Positions 1 to 5,723 are shown, numbered from the stretch's first letter. The stretch: DNA of 7,050 bases from Oscillospiraceae bacterium (GCA_016302005.1 JAEDOK010000087.1:1-7050), one strand, 5' to 3'. Notes: generated from the letters alone by a model not told the origin. Numbers and translations: made by a program.

Positions 1-10
1 CACGATATCG

Positions 11-41
11 CAATTAAAATGTGCTTTGCACATTTTAATTG
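11..41. repeat. Perfect 14-bp inverted repeat (hairpin)
   Basis: CAATTAAAATGTGC (11-24) pairs perfectly with GCACATTTTAATTG (28-41) around a TTT loop. There is no clean T-tract on either side, so it is not a canonical intrinsic terminator. It could be a dispersed palindromic repeat, an operator, or the structured end of a transcript entering from outside the window. It overlaps the possible -35 box at 26-31. Confidence 0.7.
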
Positions 42-55
42 GTGATTGGTATAAT
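26..55 (+). promoter_or_regulatory. Possible sigma-A type promoter overlapping a hairpin
   Basis: TTGCAC (26-31) is followed after 18 bases by a perfect TATAAT (50-55). No plus-strand gene follows, only repeats and then the convergent end of the lipid kinase gene. It may therefore be chance, a promoter for a small untranslated RNA reading into the repeat region, or a relic. The -35 box lies in the loop and right arm of the 11-41 hairpin. Confidence 0.25.
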
Positions 56-92
56 ATTCTCCGTGCCGTCCACATCATTGCATAAAACCTAT

Positions 93-112
93 CTGTAGGG
101 CGGGGACATGTC
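93..112. repeat. Left half of the 30-bp palindromic repeat
   Basis: CTGTAGGGCGGGGACATGTC is identical to 2705-2724, where the full palindrome continues to 2735. Here the right half is missing and unrelated sequence follows. In both places this repeat sits 25-40 bases from a copy of the GATTGCCAC/TCGCAATGACA repeat, so the two modules appear to travel together. Confidence 0.8.
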
Positions 113-138
113 TTAAGCGGGTACAGGTACTAACAATA

Positions 139-246
139 GGGAGTGCCTACACAAGATTGCCACGGCGCAAGCGCCTCGCAATGACAGAACAGGCTACCCC
201 ATTTGTCATTGCGAGGAGCGAAGCGACGTGGCAATCTCATGCAGGC
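139..246. repeat. Paired REP/MITE-like repeat, copy 1
   Basis: The left arm begins GGGAGTGCCTACA (139-151) and contains GATTGCCAC (155-163), a small hairpin GGCGC-AA-GCGCC (164-175) and TCGCAATGACA (176-186). After a 17-base spacer the right arm runs inverted: TGTCATTGCGA (204-214), a GCGAAGC core (218-224) and GTGGCAATC (228-236). The 41 bases at 204-244 match 4216-4256 (copy 3) with one substitution, A221 for C4233. The whole is an imperfect inverted repeat able to fold into a cruciform or RNA double hairpin. Repeats of this CATTGCGAGG...GTGGCAATC type are known from many bacterial genomes. No transposase is nearby. Confidence 0.85.
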
Positions 247-319
247 GCTGATTGGCGTACCAAGAAACAAGCAACAGTAAAATGCACCCTACACGCTTCC
301 CCATCCCCCATTCTATGCC

Positions 320-351
320 AAACGCCCGCATCTTTTCCGACGCGGGCGTTT
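320..351 (-). terminator. Terminator of the lipid kinase gene
   Basis: A 10-bp GC-rich stem AAACGCCCGC (320-329) / GCGGGCGTTT (342-351) with a 12-base loop lies 13 bases past the TAA stop of the minus-strand kinase gene. On the minus strand the trailing T-run is short (TTTGGC). The plus-strand flank also has T-rich sequence, so it may work in both directions. Confidence 0.65.
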
Positions 352-364
352 TATCTGTTTGATT

Positions 365-1234
365 TTATGCTGTCGCCGGCACCTTGCTCGAAACAGAGTA
401 TTCCGTCACATCGAGGATGGTCTCGCCGTCGATCTGCAGGGCGGTGGGTCGGTCAAATCTCACGGTGATCTCATGTCCCGTCAGGATTTGGCACATCTCC
501 GTATGCTTGACATGCTCCCCTTTGAAGATGGAGGGGAAGACCATGAGGGTTTTCAGCTTTCCCGAACCGAACAGCAGGCTGACCGAGACGGTGTGGTCTG
601 CATTATTGCGCTCCTGCCGGGGCGCGATCATCATGCCGCCGCCGTAAAATCTGCCGTGCATCGTCGGCGCGAGCCAGACCTTTTTGAAGGTATGGGTCTT
701 CCCGTCCACGGTGATCGTCGCGTTAGCAGGCTTAAAATGGAAGAGCAGCCCCTTGATGGCAATGGAGGTATAATTCACCGGCTTATCCGAGGTGCGGCGC
801 TGTTCGTCGCCGACTTGGCAGCAATAGCCGTCGATGCCGTAGCCGACGCCGTTGAGAAAGCGATAGCTCTTTCCCTTGACGGTCACGGTGGGAAGCTCCT
901 GTAAATACTTCTTAATAGAGAACGGCGGTTCCCCCTTCTGCTTGCCAAGGTCGTGCAGGAAGTCATTTCCGCTGCCGACAGCAAAATACATGAGGTCATT
1001 CGGAATTTCCAGCTCCGCCGTGTCATTCAGGAAACGATTGATCGTACCGTCTCCGCCCGCGAGGACCACCGCGTCTTCCTTGGCGATCGCGGAAAAGAAG
1101 TCCGTATAGGCGCTGATTTTTGTCATGTCGTAGTAGCGCAGCTCCGCCTCCGGCAGGATCTCGTTCAGCTTCCGCGCCTCCTGCTCTCCGTGGCCGTTCC
1201 CCGCAAAGGGATTGAACAGAACATGATATACCAT
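365..1234 (-). CDS. Diacylglycerol kinase family / YegS-DgkB-type lipid kinase
   Basis: This is a 289-residue cytosolic or membrane-peripheral kinase of the DAGK catalytic family, which transfers phosphate from a nucleotide to diacylglycerol or a related lipid and feeds phospholipid recycling. The start is the expected one: NPFAGNGHGE at residues 8-17 is the N-terminal NP.sG motif, followed by the nucleotide-binding loop LAGGDGTINRFLND (58-71) and VGSGNDF (86-92). NGVGYGIDG (128-136), MMIAPRQERNNADH (201-214) and QIDGE (267-271) belong to the C-terminal beta-sandwich domain of YegS/DgkB proteins. The length is normal for the family. AGAGGA precedes the ATG by about six bases. The gene is single, divergent from the folate enzyme gene, and has its own promoter and terminator. 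The family is certain; the lipid substrate (diacylglycerol, undecaprenol-like or other) cannot be read from the sequence. Confidence 0.93.
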   Translation of the reverse strand: MVYHVLFNPFAGNGHGEQEARKLNEILPEAELRYYDMTKISAYTDFFSAIAKEDAVVLAGGDGTINRFLNDTAELEIPNDLMYFAVGSGNDFLHDLGKQKGEPPFSIKKYLQELPTVTVKGKSYRFLNGVGYGIDGYCCQVGDEQRRTSDKPVNYTSIAIKGLLFHFKPANATITVDGKTHTFKKVWLAPTMHGRFYGGGMMIAPRQERNNADHTVSVSLLFGSGKLKTLMVFPSIFKGEHVKHTEMCQILTGHEITVRFDRPTALQIDGETILDVTEYSVSSKVPATA

Positions 1235-1268
1235 AAGTATCCTCTTTCTATTTGATTTCTTGTGCTTG

Positions 1269-1297
1269 ATTATACTAGTTCATGCGCGGCTTCGCAA
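1269..1297 (-). promoter_or_regulatory. Promoter of the lipid kinase gene
   Basis: On the minus strand, TTGCGA (1297-1292) is followed after exactly 17 bases by TATAAT (1274-1269), about 35 bases upstream of the kinase ATG. It diverges from the folate gene promoter at 1352-1380; the two do not overlap. Confidence 0.75.
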
Positions 1298-1351
1298 TGG
1301 GCAATTCCATTTTTCTGACCAAAATCGACCGATTCCGACGCGGTTTTTGCA

Positions 1352-1380
1352 TTGACACAGGTCGCCGTATGCGCTACAAT
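1352..1380 (+). promoter_or_regulatory. Promoter of the folate cyclo-ligase / HicB-DinB-like operon
   Basis: A consensus TTGACA (1352-1357) is followed after 17 bases by TACAAT (1375-1380). The expected transcript start near 1386-1388 leaves a leader of only about 15 bases, containing AGAGGTGA (1389-1396) just before the ATG at 1402. The promoter position rules out the in-frame ATG at 1282 as the translation start. Confidence 0.85.
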
Positions 1381-1401
1381 GGGATTACAGAGGTGAGCGG
1401 T

Positions 1402-1950
1402 ATGGAAAAAACCGTCCTGCGGAGTATGCTCCGAGAGAAAAAGCGCGCACTGACCGAGGCGCAGATCGAAAGCGCCTCTGCCCGTTTGGCGCAGATGTTG
1501 TTTGCGCACCCGATGTACCGTCAGGCAAACGCGCTCTATGCCTACTTAAGCTACAATCAGGAGGTACGCACCGAGGCGATCCTTCGCCAAGCCTTGGCAG
1601 ACGGCAAGCGCGTCGCCGTGCCGAAGGTGTTCGGGGAGGAAATTCGGTTCCTCCGTTTTGACGAAAACACTCCCATTGCCCTCGGCTATAAGGGAATCCC
1701 GGAGCCGACGGAGGGCGAGCCTGCGGACGAGCCGGACGCACTCGTTCTGATGCCGGGGCTTGCCTTTGACCCTATGGGGCACCGCATGGGCTACGGCGGC
1801 GGCTTCTACGACCGTTTTCTCGCCAAGGAGCCCCACCCGACGATTGCGTTGTGCTATGATTTCCAGCTACTGTCCGACCTACCGGTGCAAGCGCACGATA
1901 TTCCCGTGGACGCAGTGTTGTCCGCGCCGATCTTGGAGGAAAACGCATGA
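1402..1950 (+). CDS. 5-formyltetrahydrofolate cyclo-ligase (5,10-methenyl-THF synthetase)
   Basis: This 182-residue cytosolic enzyme converts 5-formyltetrahydrofolate to 5,10-methenyltetrahydrofolate using ATP, returning the storage folate to one-carbon metabolism. The signature MGYGGGFYDRFL is at residues 129-140, preceded by LVLMPGLAFDPMGHR (114-128). The N-terminal K..LR pattern with basic residues (3-16), Y..YNQEV.T (48-57) and the C-terminal DIPVDAVLSAP (166-176) also match the family, and the length is typical. An in-frame ATG at 1282 would add 40 residues, but it lies upstream of the promoter and has no family similarity; ATG 1402 has a good ribosome binding site. The stop codon overlaps the next gene's start (ATGA), so the two are co-transcribed and probably translationally coupled. 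Homologues have names such as ygfA/fau and yqgN in other species. Confidence 0.95.
   Translation: MEKTVLRSMLREKKRALTEAQIESASARLAQMLFAHPMYRQANALYAYLSYNQEVRTEAILRQALADGKRVAVPKVFGEEIRFLRFDENTPIALGYKGIPEPTEGEPADEPDALVLMPGLAFDPMGHRMGYGGGFYDRFLAKEPHPTIALCYDFQLLSDLPVQAHDIPVDAVLSAPILEENA
1935..1946 (+). promoter_or_regulatory. Ribosome binding site inside the folate gene's 3' end
   Basis: GGAGGA (1935-1940) lies within the last codons of the folate gene and is six bases from the ATG at 1947. It supports that start and shows that the downstream gene is translated in its own right as well as being coupled by the ATGA overlap. Confidence 0.8.
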
Positions 1951-2654
1951 AGATTGAAGCTGTCTGTGAATATAACGAGCAAGGCTATCTGATCTACGCC
2001 GCGAATTATGTCGGCGCTTATGTCCGCGGCGCGACGGAGAATGAGGCGCTGTCAAAATTCAGCGGCGAGGTGCGCTCCTACCTTCGCTGGTGCGGCGTGT
2101 GCGAGCCGTCGAGGGAGGACGCCGAGGTCGAGATCGTACAGCGAAAAGAATCCGAACTGCAAATTTGCGACGCCGACTCCGACATTCTGTTTGACACCGA
2201 GCGCACGCCCTTAAGCGAGGCGGAGTATGCGCGGCTCAAGCTGCTGGTGTTGAAATCCGCCCGCGACTTCCGCAAACTCTACGCGAGCATTCCCAACCCC
2301 GATATCTCCGGCAGAGCGCCGCGCAGAACCTTTTACGGCGCGGTCCCCCGCACACCGAGAGAGATGTATGAGCATACGAATGCCGTAACCTCGTACTATA
2401 CCGCCGCCTTCGGGCTGGAAACAGAGAATGTCCCGGACATATACGCCAATCGGATGCAGGCACTTGCCGAGCTGGAGACGCTGCCCGATTTTCTCTCGGA
2501 GAAGGTCTATATTGCCCCCGACGGGGAAAGCTGGACGATGCGCAAGGTGCTGCGGCGCTTTCTCTGGCACGACCGCATCCACGCCAAAGCCATGTGGCGC
2601 ACCGCCGTCGCCCTTTGGGGCAGTGAGATCAAGAACCCCTTCTATTTTATATAA
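1947..2654 (+). CDS. HicB-like N-terminal plus DinB-like C-terminal protein, function unknown
   Basis: This 235-residue protein is not assigned a function. Residues 1-47 (EAVCEYNEQGYLIYAANYVGAY, then a GAT.NEAL..F..EVRSYLRW pattern) resemble the HicB-like fold, a small alpha/beta domain best known from toxin-antitoxin antitoxins. Residues about 90-235 look like a DinB/DfsB-type helical bundle. H143 (in YEHTNAVTSYY), H208 and H212 (in LWHDRIHAKAM) are spaced like the metal-binding histidine triad of DinB-like thiol-dependent transferases. There is no signal peptide, membrane segment or DNA-binding helix evident, and no HicA toxin beside it, so an antitoxin role is unlikely. The gene overlaps the folate cyclo-ligase by four bases and ends just before a strong terminator. 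Both domain assignments rest on pattern recognition; the DinB-like part is the firmer one. A metal-dependent enzyme is the best guess. Confidence 0.85.
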   Translation: MKIEAVCEYNEQGYLIYAANYVGAYVRGATENEALSKFSGEVRSYLRWCGVCEPSREDAEVEIVQRKESELQICDADSDILFDTERTPLSEAEYARLKLLVLKSARDFRKLYASIPNPDISGRAPRRTFYGAVPRTPREMYEHTNAVTSYYTAAFGLETENVPDIYANRMQALAELETLPDFLSEKVYIAPDGESWTMRKVLRRFLWHDRIHAKAMWRTAVALWGSEIKNPFYFI

Positions 2655-2659
2655 CCCAC

Positions 2660-2699
2660 ACAGGCGGTCTCCCCATTCTCGGGAGACCGCCTGTTTTTT
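2660..2699 (+). terminator. Intrinsic terminator of the folate / HicB-DinB-like operon
   Basis: A perfect 14-bp stem ACAGGCGGTCTCCC (2660-2673) / GGGAGACCGCCTGT (2681-2694) with a seven-base loop is followed by T6 (2694-2699). It starts five bases after the TAA stop codon. Confidence 0.95.
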
Positions 2700-2704
2700 A
2701 CTCC

Positions 2705-2844
2705 CTGTAGGGCGGGGACATGTCCCCGCCCTACAAAGGGTTTCATGACAACGACAAATGAGGGAGCCTTTCCATGTCATTGCGACCCAGTGCGTACACC
2801 GGGTGTGGCAATCTCGTGCAGGCACTCCCAAAACCGCCCTACAG
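2705..2844. repeat. Composite palindromic repeat with 11-bp inverted ends (copy 2)
   Basis: The ends CTGTAGGGCGG (2705-2715) and CCGCCCTACAG (2834-2844) are perfect inverted copies. Inside are a 30-bp perfect palindrome (2706-2735) and one arm of the GATTGCCAC repeat in the opposite orientation: TGTCATTGCGA (2775-2785), a hairpin (2785-2804), GTGGCAATC (2805-2813) and GTGCAGGCACTCCC (2816-2829). The 140-bp unit looks like a small non-autonomous mobile element (MITE-like) or two nested REP elements. It has no coding capacity of its own. It sits between the two converging terminators. A target-site duplication is not clear. Confidence 0.75.
2706..2735. repeat. Perfect 30-bp palindrome
   Basis: TGTAGGGCGGGGACA (2706-2720) is followed without a loop by its exact reverse complement (2721-2735). 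As double-stranded DNA it could be a protein recognition site or extrude as a cruciform. Its left half recurs at 93-112 without the right half. Confidence 0.9.
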
Positions 2845-2862
2845 ATTGCTCCCTACGAATCC

Positions 2863-2903
2863 AAAAAATCGGCAGACAGGCACATTCGCCCGTCTGCCGA
2901 TTT
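2863..2903 (-). terminator. Intrinsic terminator of nagA
   Basis: Read on the minus strand, a 12-bp stem (AAATCGGCAGAC at 2903-2892 of the complement, pairing with 2877-2866) is followed by a run of six T (opposite A2863-A2868). The stem begins 14 bases after the nagA TAA stop. It marks the 3' end of the amino-sugar cluster. Confidence 0.93.
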
Positions 2904-2917
2904 ATATCATCCAATTA

Positions 2918-4042
2918 TTACAGCTTCCGTCCCGCCAGCCAAACCTCTTTGCGATTCAGCTCTGCGTCGCAGATCACGAAGTCCGCGCATTTCCCTTCGG
3001 CAATGGAACCGACCTCGGAGAGTGCGCCGATCTGCCTTGCGGGATTGTAGGTCGCAGCGCGAATCGCATCCTCCCGGGAAATGCCGAAGGAAACCGCCCG
3101 CTGCATACATTCAAACAGATTCGTTGCAGAGCCTGCAATCGTGCCGTCCGCCAGCCGCGCAATGCCGCCTTTCAAAAACACCTGCTGACCGCCCAACTCA
3201 TATTCGCCGTCGGGCATACCGCAGCAGCGCAGGGAATCGGAGATCAGCACCATGCGACTTGCGCCGAAAATGCGGAACGCCAAACGCACGGACGCGGGAT
3301 GCACATGCTGTCCGTCCGAGATCAGCTCCGCGCTGACCTGCTCCGCCTCCGCAGCGGCAGCGATTACGCCGGGCTTGCGGTGGTGGATCGCAGGCATGGC
3401 GTTATACAGGTGCGTCAGATGGGTCACACCGGCTGCGATCCCCTTGCGGGCAGCGTCGTAGTCCGCATCCGTGTGGGCGATCGAGACGGTGCAGAGCGTT
3501 TTCGCCCGGCGGATAAACGCCTCCGCTCCTGGCAGCTCCGGCGCGACATCCACAATGCGGACAAGTCCGCCGCAGCCGTCCTGTAAGGCTTTGAACGCCT
3601 CGAAATCGGGATTCCGGAGATACGCGCCGTTCTGCGCGCCCTTTTTCTTCTCGGAGAAGAAGGGTCCCTCCATCTGAATGCCTCGCAAAGCGGCGGCATC
3701 GGAGAGTCTTGCGTCCACAAACGCCCGGGCAGAGGCAAACGCCTTTTCCAGCGTCTCATAGGGCAGGGTCATGGAGGCGGGAGCAAAGGAGGTCACGCCG
3801 TTTTTCGCCAAATACTTCGCCATCTTCTCCACGCCGGCAGCATCGCCGTCGGAGAAGTCCGCGCCGGAGTTGCCGTGCGTATGGACATCAATCAAACCGG
3901 GGATCACATACGCACCCTGAAGGTCGATCGCATCGGGCGCCGCCTCCCCGAGCACGTTGCAAAACCTCCCGTCCTCGACGGAAAACGCCCCATGTTCAAA
4001 CCGAAACTGCTCAGTGTAGATATTCGCATTTTTAAAATTCAT
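2918..4042 (-). CDS. nagA: N-acetylglucosamine-6-phosphate deacetylase
   Basis: This 374-residue cytosolic amidohydrolase removes acetate from GlcNAc-6-phosphate to give glucosamine-6-phosphate, the committed step of amino-sugar use. All landmarks of NagA are present: IPGLIDVHTHGNSGADF (47-63, with the HxH pair H54/H56), QMEGPFF (123-129, metal ligand E125), IAHTDADYDAA (188-198, H190), THLTHLYNAM (207-216, H211), SDGQHVHP (242-249) and LISDS (266-270), in which D269 matches the catalytic aspartate. A C-terminal NPARQIGALSEVGSIAEGK (333-351) returns to the small beta domain. The length is normal and nothing essential is missing. GAGGAG (4054-4049) precedes the ATG by six bases. It lies downstream of nahK and the ROK gene on the same strand, across a 298-bp repeat-containing gap, and ends in a strong terminator. 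I see no good dedicated promoter, so it may be read from upstream. Confidence 0.96.
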   Translation of the reverse strand: MNFKNANIYTEQFRFEHGAFSVEDGRFCNVLGEAAPDAIDLQGAYVIPGLIDVHTHGNSGADFSDGDAAGVEKMAKYLAKNGVTSFAPASMTLPYETLEKAFASARAFVDARLSDAAALRGIQMEGPFFSEKKKGAQNGAYLRNPDFEAFKALQDGCGGLVRIVDVAPELPGAEAFIRRAKTLCTVSIAHTDADYDAARKGIAAGVTHLTHLYNAMPAIHHRKPGVIAAAAEAEQVSAELISDGQHVHPASVRLAFRIFGASRMVLISDSLRCCGMPDGEYELGGQQVFLKGGIARLADGTIAGSATNLFECMQRAVSFGISREDAIRAATYNPARQIGALSEVGSIAEGKCADFVICDAELNRKEVWLAGRKL

Positions 4043-4340
4043 ATTGTACTCCTCAAATAACTGCGTGTGTCACAGGAACAGGCCCCCTAACACAATTTTA
4101 TAGCCCGTTGCATTTCTGACGTGCCCATGCAGGATCTGTGAAAGGAAGTGCCTGCATGGGATTGCCACAACCAGTGTGCGCACTGGTTTCGCAATGACAT
4201 GCGGGTAGCTTTCACTGTCATTGCGAGGAGCGCAGCGACGTGGCAATCTCATGCAGAAACCACCAACCGCGTACCAATCCGCAATAGCGGGAAAGCTACA
4301 GTCGACAGACCTGTTCACTATTCACAATTCGCGATTTCCC
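4043..4340. other. Intercistronic gap with repeat between the ROK gene and nagA
   Basis: These 298 bases hold the nagA ribosome binding site (4049-4054), an inverted pair CCCATGCAGG / CCTGCATGGG (4124-4133, 4151-4160) and the paired repeat at 4144-4256. The remainder (4257-4340) shows nothing recognisable. I find no intrinsic terminator after the ROK stop codon. On the minus strand there is only a weak promoter candidate (a TATAAA-like box near 4100 without a good -35), so read-through into nagA is plausible. The open frame at 4070-4318 on the minus strand is repeat-derived and not a gene. Confidence 0.65.
4144..4256. repeat. Paired REP/MITE-like repeat, copy 3
   Basis: The left arm is GGAAGTGCCTGCATG (4144-4158), GATTGCCAC (4160-4168), an 8-bp hairpin AACCAGTG-TGCG-CACTGGTT (4169-4188) and TCGCAATGACA (4189-4199). 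After a 16-base spacer the right arm is inverted: TGTCATTGCGA (4216-4226), a GCGCAGC core (4230-4236) and GTGGCAATC (4240-4248), ending CATGCAG. The outer 17 bases (4152-4168 against 4240-4256) are inverted copies with one mismatch. Unlike copies 1 and 2 it has no TGTAGGGCGG palindrome nearby. It lies inside the leftward amino-sugar cluster and would be transcribed if the cluster is one transcript. Confidence 0.87.
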
Positions 4341-5723
4341 TTACGCCTTCGCCTCCGGCAGGCTTGCCGCCGCGACGGACTGCCCGACCCGGCGGGTCTT
4401 TTCATCCGGCAGCATCACACACACCTTCTCCGCAAGCGCCGGATACTCCTCCCGCAGGATCTTCAGGCAGGTGTCCAAAATAATACTTCCGCCCACGCCC
4501 GACATCACGCGTCCGAGGACGATCATATGATGCACATCATAGAAGCGGCAGTAGAGCTTCATCGTATGCGCCAAATACGCGCCGATGGATTCAAAAATCT
4601 TCTTTGCCCGCTTGTCGCCCTTTTCCACAAGCTGCTGCACCGCCTTGAGCTTTTCGGCAGGTGTCAAGTTTTCGTCCAGCTCGATGCCCGCCTTGGGCGC
4701 GAGCTTGATCACCGCGTCCTGCGAGAAATACTTGCAGCCGACGCCGATGTCGGTGGACCACTCATCCTCCATCGCGCCCTCAAATAGATCCACCGGCGCA
4801 AAGGCAAGCTCGTTGAGCCAGCCGAGGACATTACCGTCGGCGTCCACATAGCCGACCGCCTCGCTTGTACCCATCGCCATGCCCATCACGGAGCCGCACT
4901 CCAAGCCCATTGCGCCCGCCAAAGCGGTCACATCGCCGTCGTTGGCAACCACAATGGGCACATCGCCGATCTCCAGCGCCGCGCGGTCATAGATGGTCTT
5001 GACAAGGTCGCGCTTTTCTCTCGGCACCTTGATAAACAGCGAGGAAACCATCGGGCTGTTGCCGATGAACACGCCCGCAGAGGAGACACCGATGCCGTCC
5101 ACCCGGGGCATTTTGGACGCTGCGGTCTTGAACGCGGCAACGATGCCGTCAAAATGATACTGCGGGTCAGACTCTGTCTTCGGATGCCAGACGACCTCCT
5201 CGGAGTAGACGGTCTTGCCGTCGATAACAGCGGAGACCTTGCGGTCGGAGCCGCCCGCGTCAAAGCCGATGCGGCAGCCCTCCATATGTCCGCCGATGGA
5301 GACGGAGGACTCATTCGCCTGCGGGCAGTCCTCGATCGGGCAGTCGATGACCTCGAACGGCACCTCATACACATCCTGCATGAACTGCACGTCGAATTTC
5401 CGCTCACCTTCCAGGGTGTACGCCTGCTGCAGCCGCTGCGCCAGCGCGGAATCGCCGCAGATATAGATGCGGAAGCCGCCGATGGACCACAGGAGGAACT
5501 TCACATAGCGCTCGACAAAGCGGTAATCCGCCTCGCGCAGCTCCTCGGTGCCGTGAATTTTCGTGTGATGCACGGAGATCTTGCCCTTGTCGCGCTCGAT
5601 GGCGATGGTGAGCGGCTTCTCCGCGCCCTTTTCATAAGCGTCGATCCAAACGCCGAAGGGGATAAAGTCCGTGTCCAGCACGGGAAGATTTTTGACGGAA
5701 TATTCAATGCCTAAATACTTCAT
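4341..5723 (-). CDS. Divergent ROK-family protein (putative amino-sugar kinase or sensor) with N-terminal extension
   Basis: This is a 460-residue cytosolic protein. Residues about 152-460 form a ROK/actin-like ATPase domain: a phosphate-binding loop GFDAGGSDRK (153-162), VDGIGVSSAGVF (208-219), the catalytic-type aspartate D262 in VVANDGDVTALAGA (258-271), GMAMGTSEAVGYVD (281-294) and the C-terminal nucleotide-binding IVLGRVMSGVGG (401-412). Residues 1-150 are an extra domain of unknown function. The ROK cysteine zinc motif (CxCGxxGCxE) is absent, and the usual E.GH is replaced by ELAFAPVD (305-312), so the zinc/substrate histidine is lost. ATG 5723 is chosen because it has GAGGAG six bases upstream; the longer frame from 5876 would run deep into nahK. 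The gap to nahK is ten bases, so they share an operon. A GlcNAc-type 6-kinase feeding NagA is the natural guess from context, but a non-catalytic sugar sensor is possible. No DNA-binding helix-turn-helix is visible. Confidence 0.85.
   Translation of the reverse strand: MKYLGIEYSVKNLPVLDTDFIPFGVWIDAYEKGAEKPLTIAIERDKGKISVHHTKIHGTEELREADYRFVERYVKFLLWSIGGFRIYICGDSALAQRLQQAYTLEGERKFDVQFMQDVYEVPFEVIDCPIEDCPQANESSVSIGGHMEGCRIGFDAGGSDRKVSAVIDGKTVYSEEVVWHPKTESDPQYHFDGIVAAFKTAASKMPRVDGIGVSSAGVFIGNSPMVSSLFIKVPREKRDLVKTIYDRAALEIGDVPIVVANDGDVTALAGAMGLECGSVMGMAMGTSEAVGYVDADGNVLGWLNELAFAPVDLFEGAMEDEWSTDIGVGCKYFSQDAVIKLAPKAGIELDENLTPAEKLKAVQQLVEKGDKRAKKIFESIGAYLAHTMKLYCRFYDVHHMIVLGRVMSGVGGSIILDTCLKILREEYPALAEKVCVMLPDEKTRRVGQSVAAASLPEAKA

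Larger units (their letters stand above)
1..364. other. Non-coding intergenic stretch with hairpin and repeats
   Basis: I see no credible gene in these bases. Open frames here run through the repeat at 139-246 and encode low-complexity, arginine-rich peptides without a ribosome binding site. The stretch holds a perfect hairpin (11-41), a possible rightward promoter (26-55), the left half of a 30-bp palindrome that is complete at 2706-2735 (93-112), a paired REP/MITE-like repeat (139-246), about 75 bases with nothing recognisable (247-319), and the terminator of the lipid kinase gene (320-351). Confidence 0.75.

Noticed and set aside
157..468. Plus-strand open frame of 103 codons
   Set aside because: It is made of repeat sequence and the antisense end of the lipid kinase gene, with no ribosome binding site or family resemblance.
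359..904. Plus-strand open frame opposite the lipid kinase
   Set aside because: Antisense shadow of an unmistakable DAGK-family gene.
1282..1401. Forty-residue N-terminal extension of the folate cyclo-ligase from the ATG at 1282
   Set aside because: The consensus promoter at 1352-1380 lies inside it, the extension has no family similarity, and the ATG at 1402 has a proper ribosome binding site.
1947..2654. Toxin-antitoxin (HicAB) system
   Set aside because: Only the N-terminal part is HicB-like, no small HicA-like gene is adjacent, and the gene is tied to a metabolic enzyme.
2774..3586. Plus-strand open frame of 270 codons opposite nagA
   Set aside because: It starts in the repeat and runs antisense to a clear nagA; GC-rich coding DNA often leaves such open antisense frames.
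139..4256. Repeated motifs as a CRISPR array
   Set aside because: Only three dispersed, palindromic copies kilobases apart with no regular spacers and no cas genes.
4070..4318. Minus-strand open frame of 82 codons between the ROK gene and nagA
   Set aside because: It mostly translates the inverted repeat and has no ribosome binding site; such repeat-derived peptides are frequent false genes.
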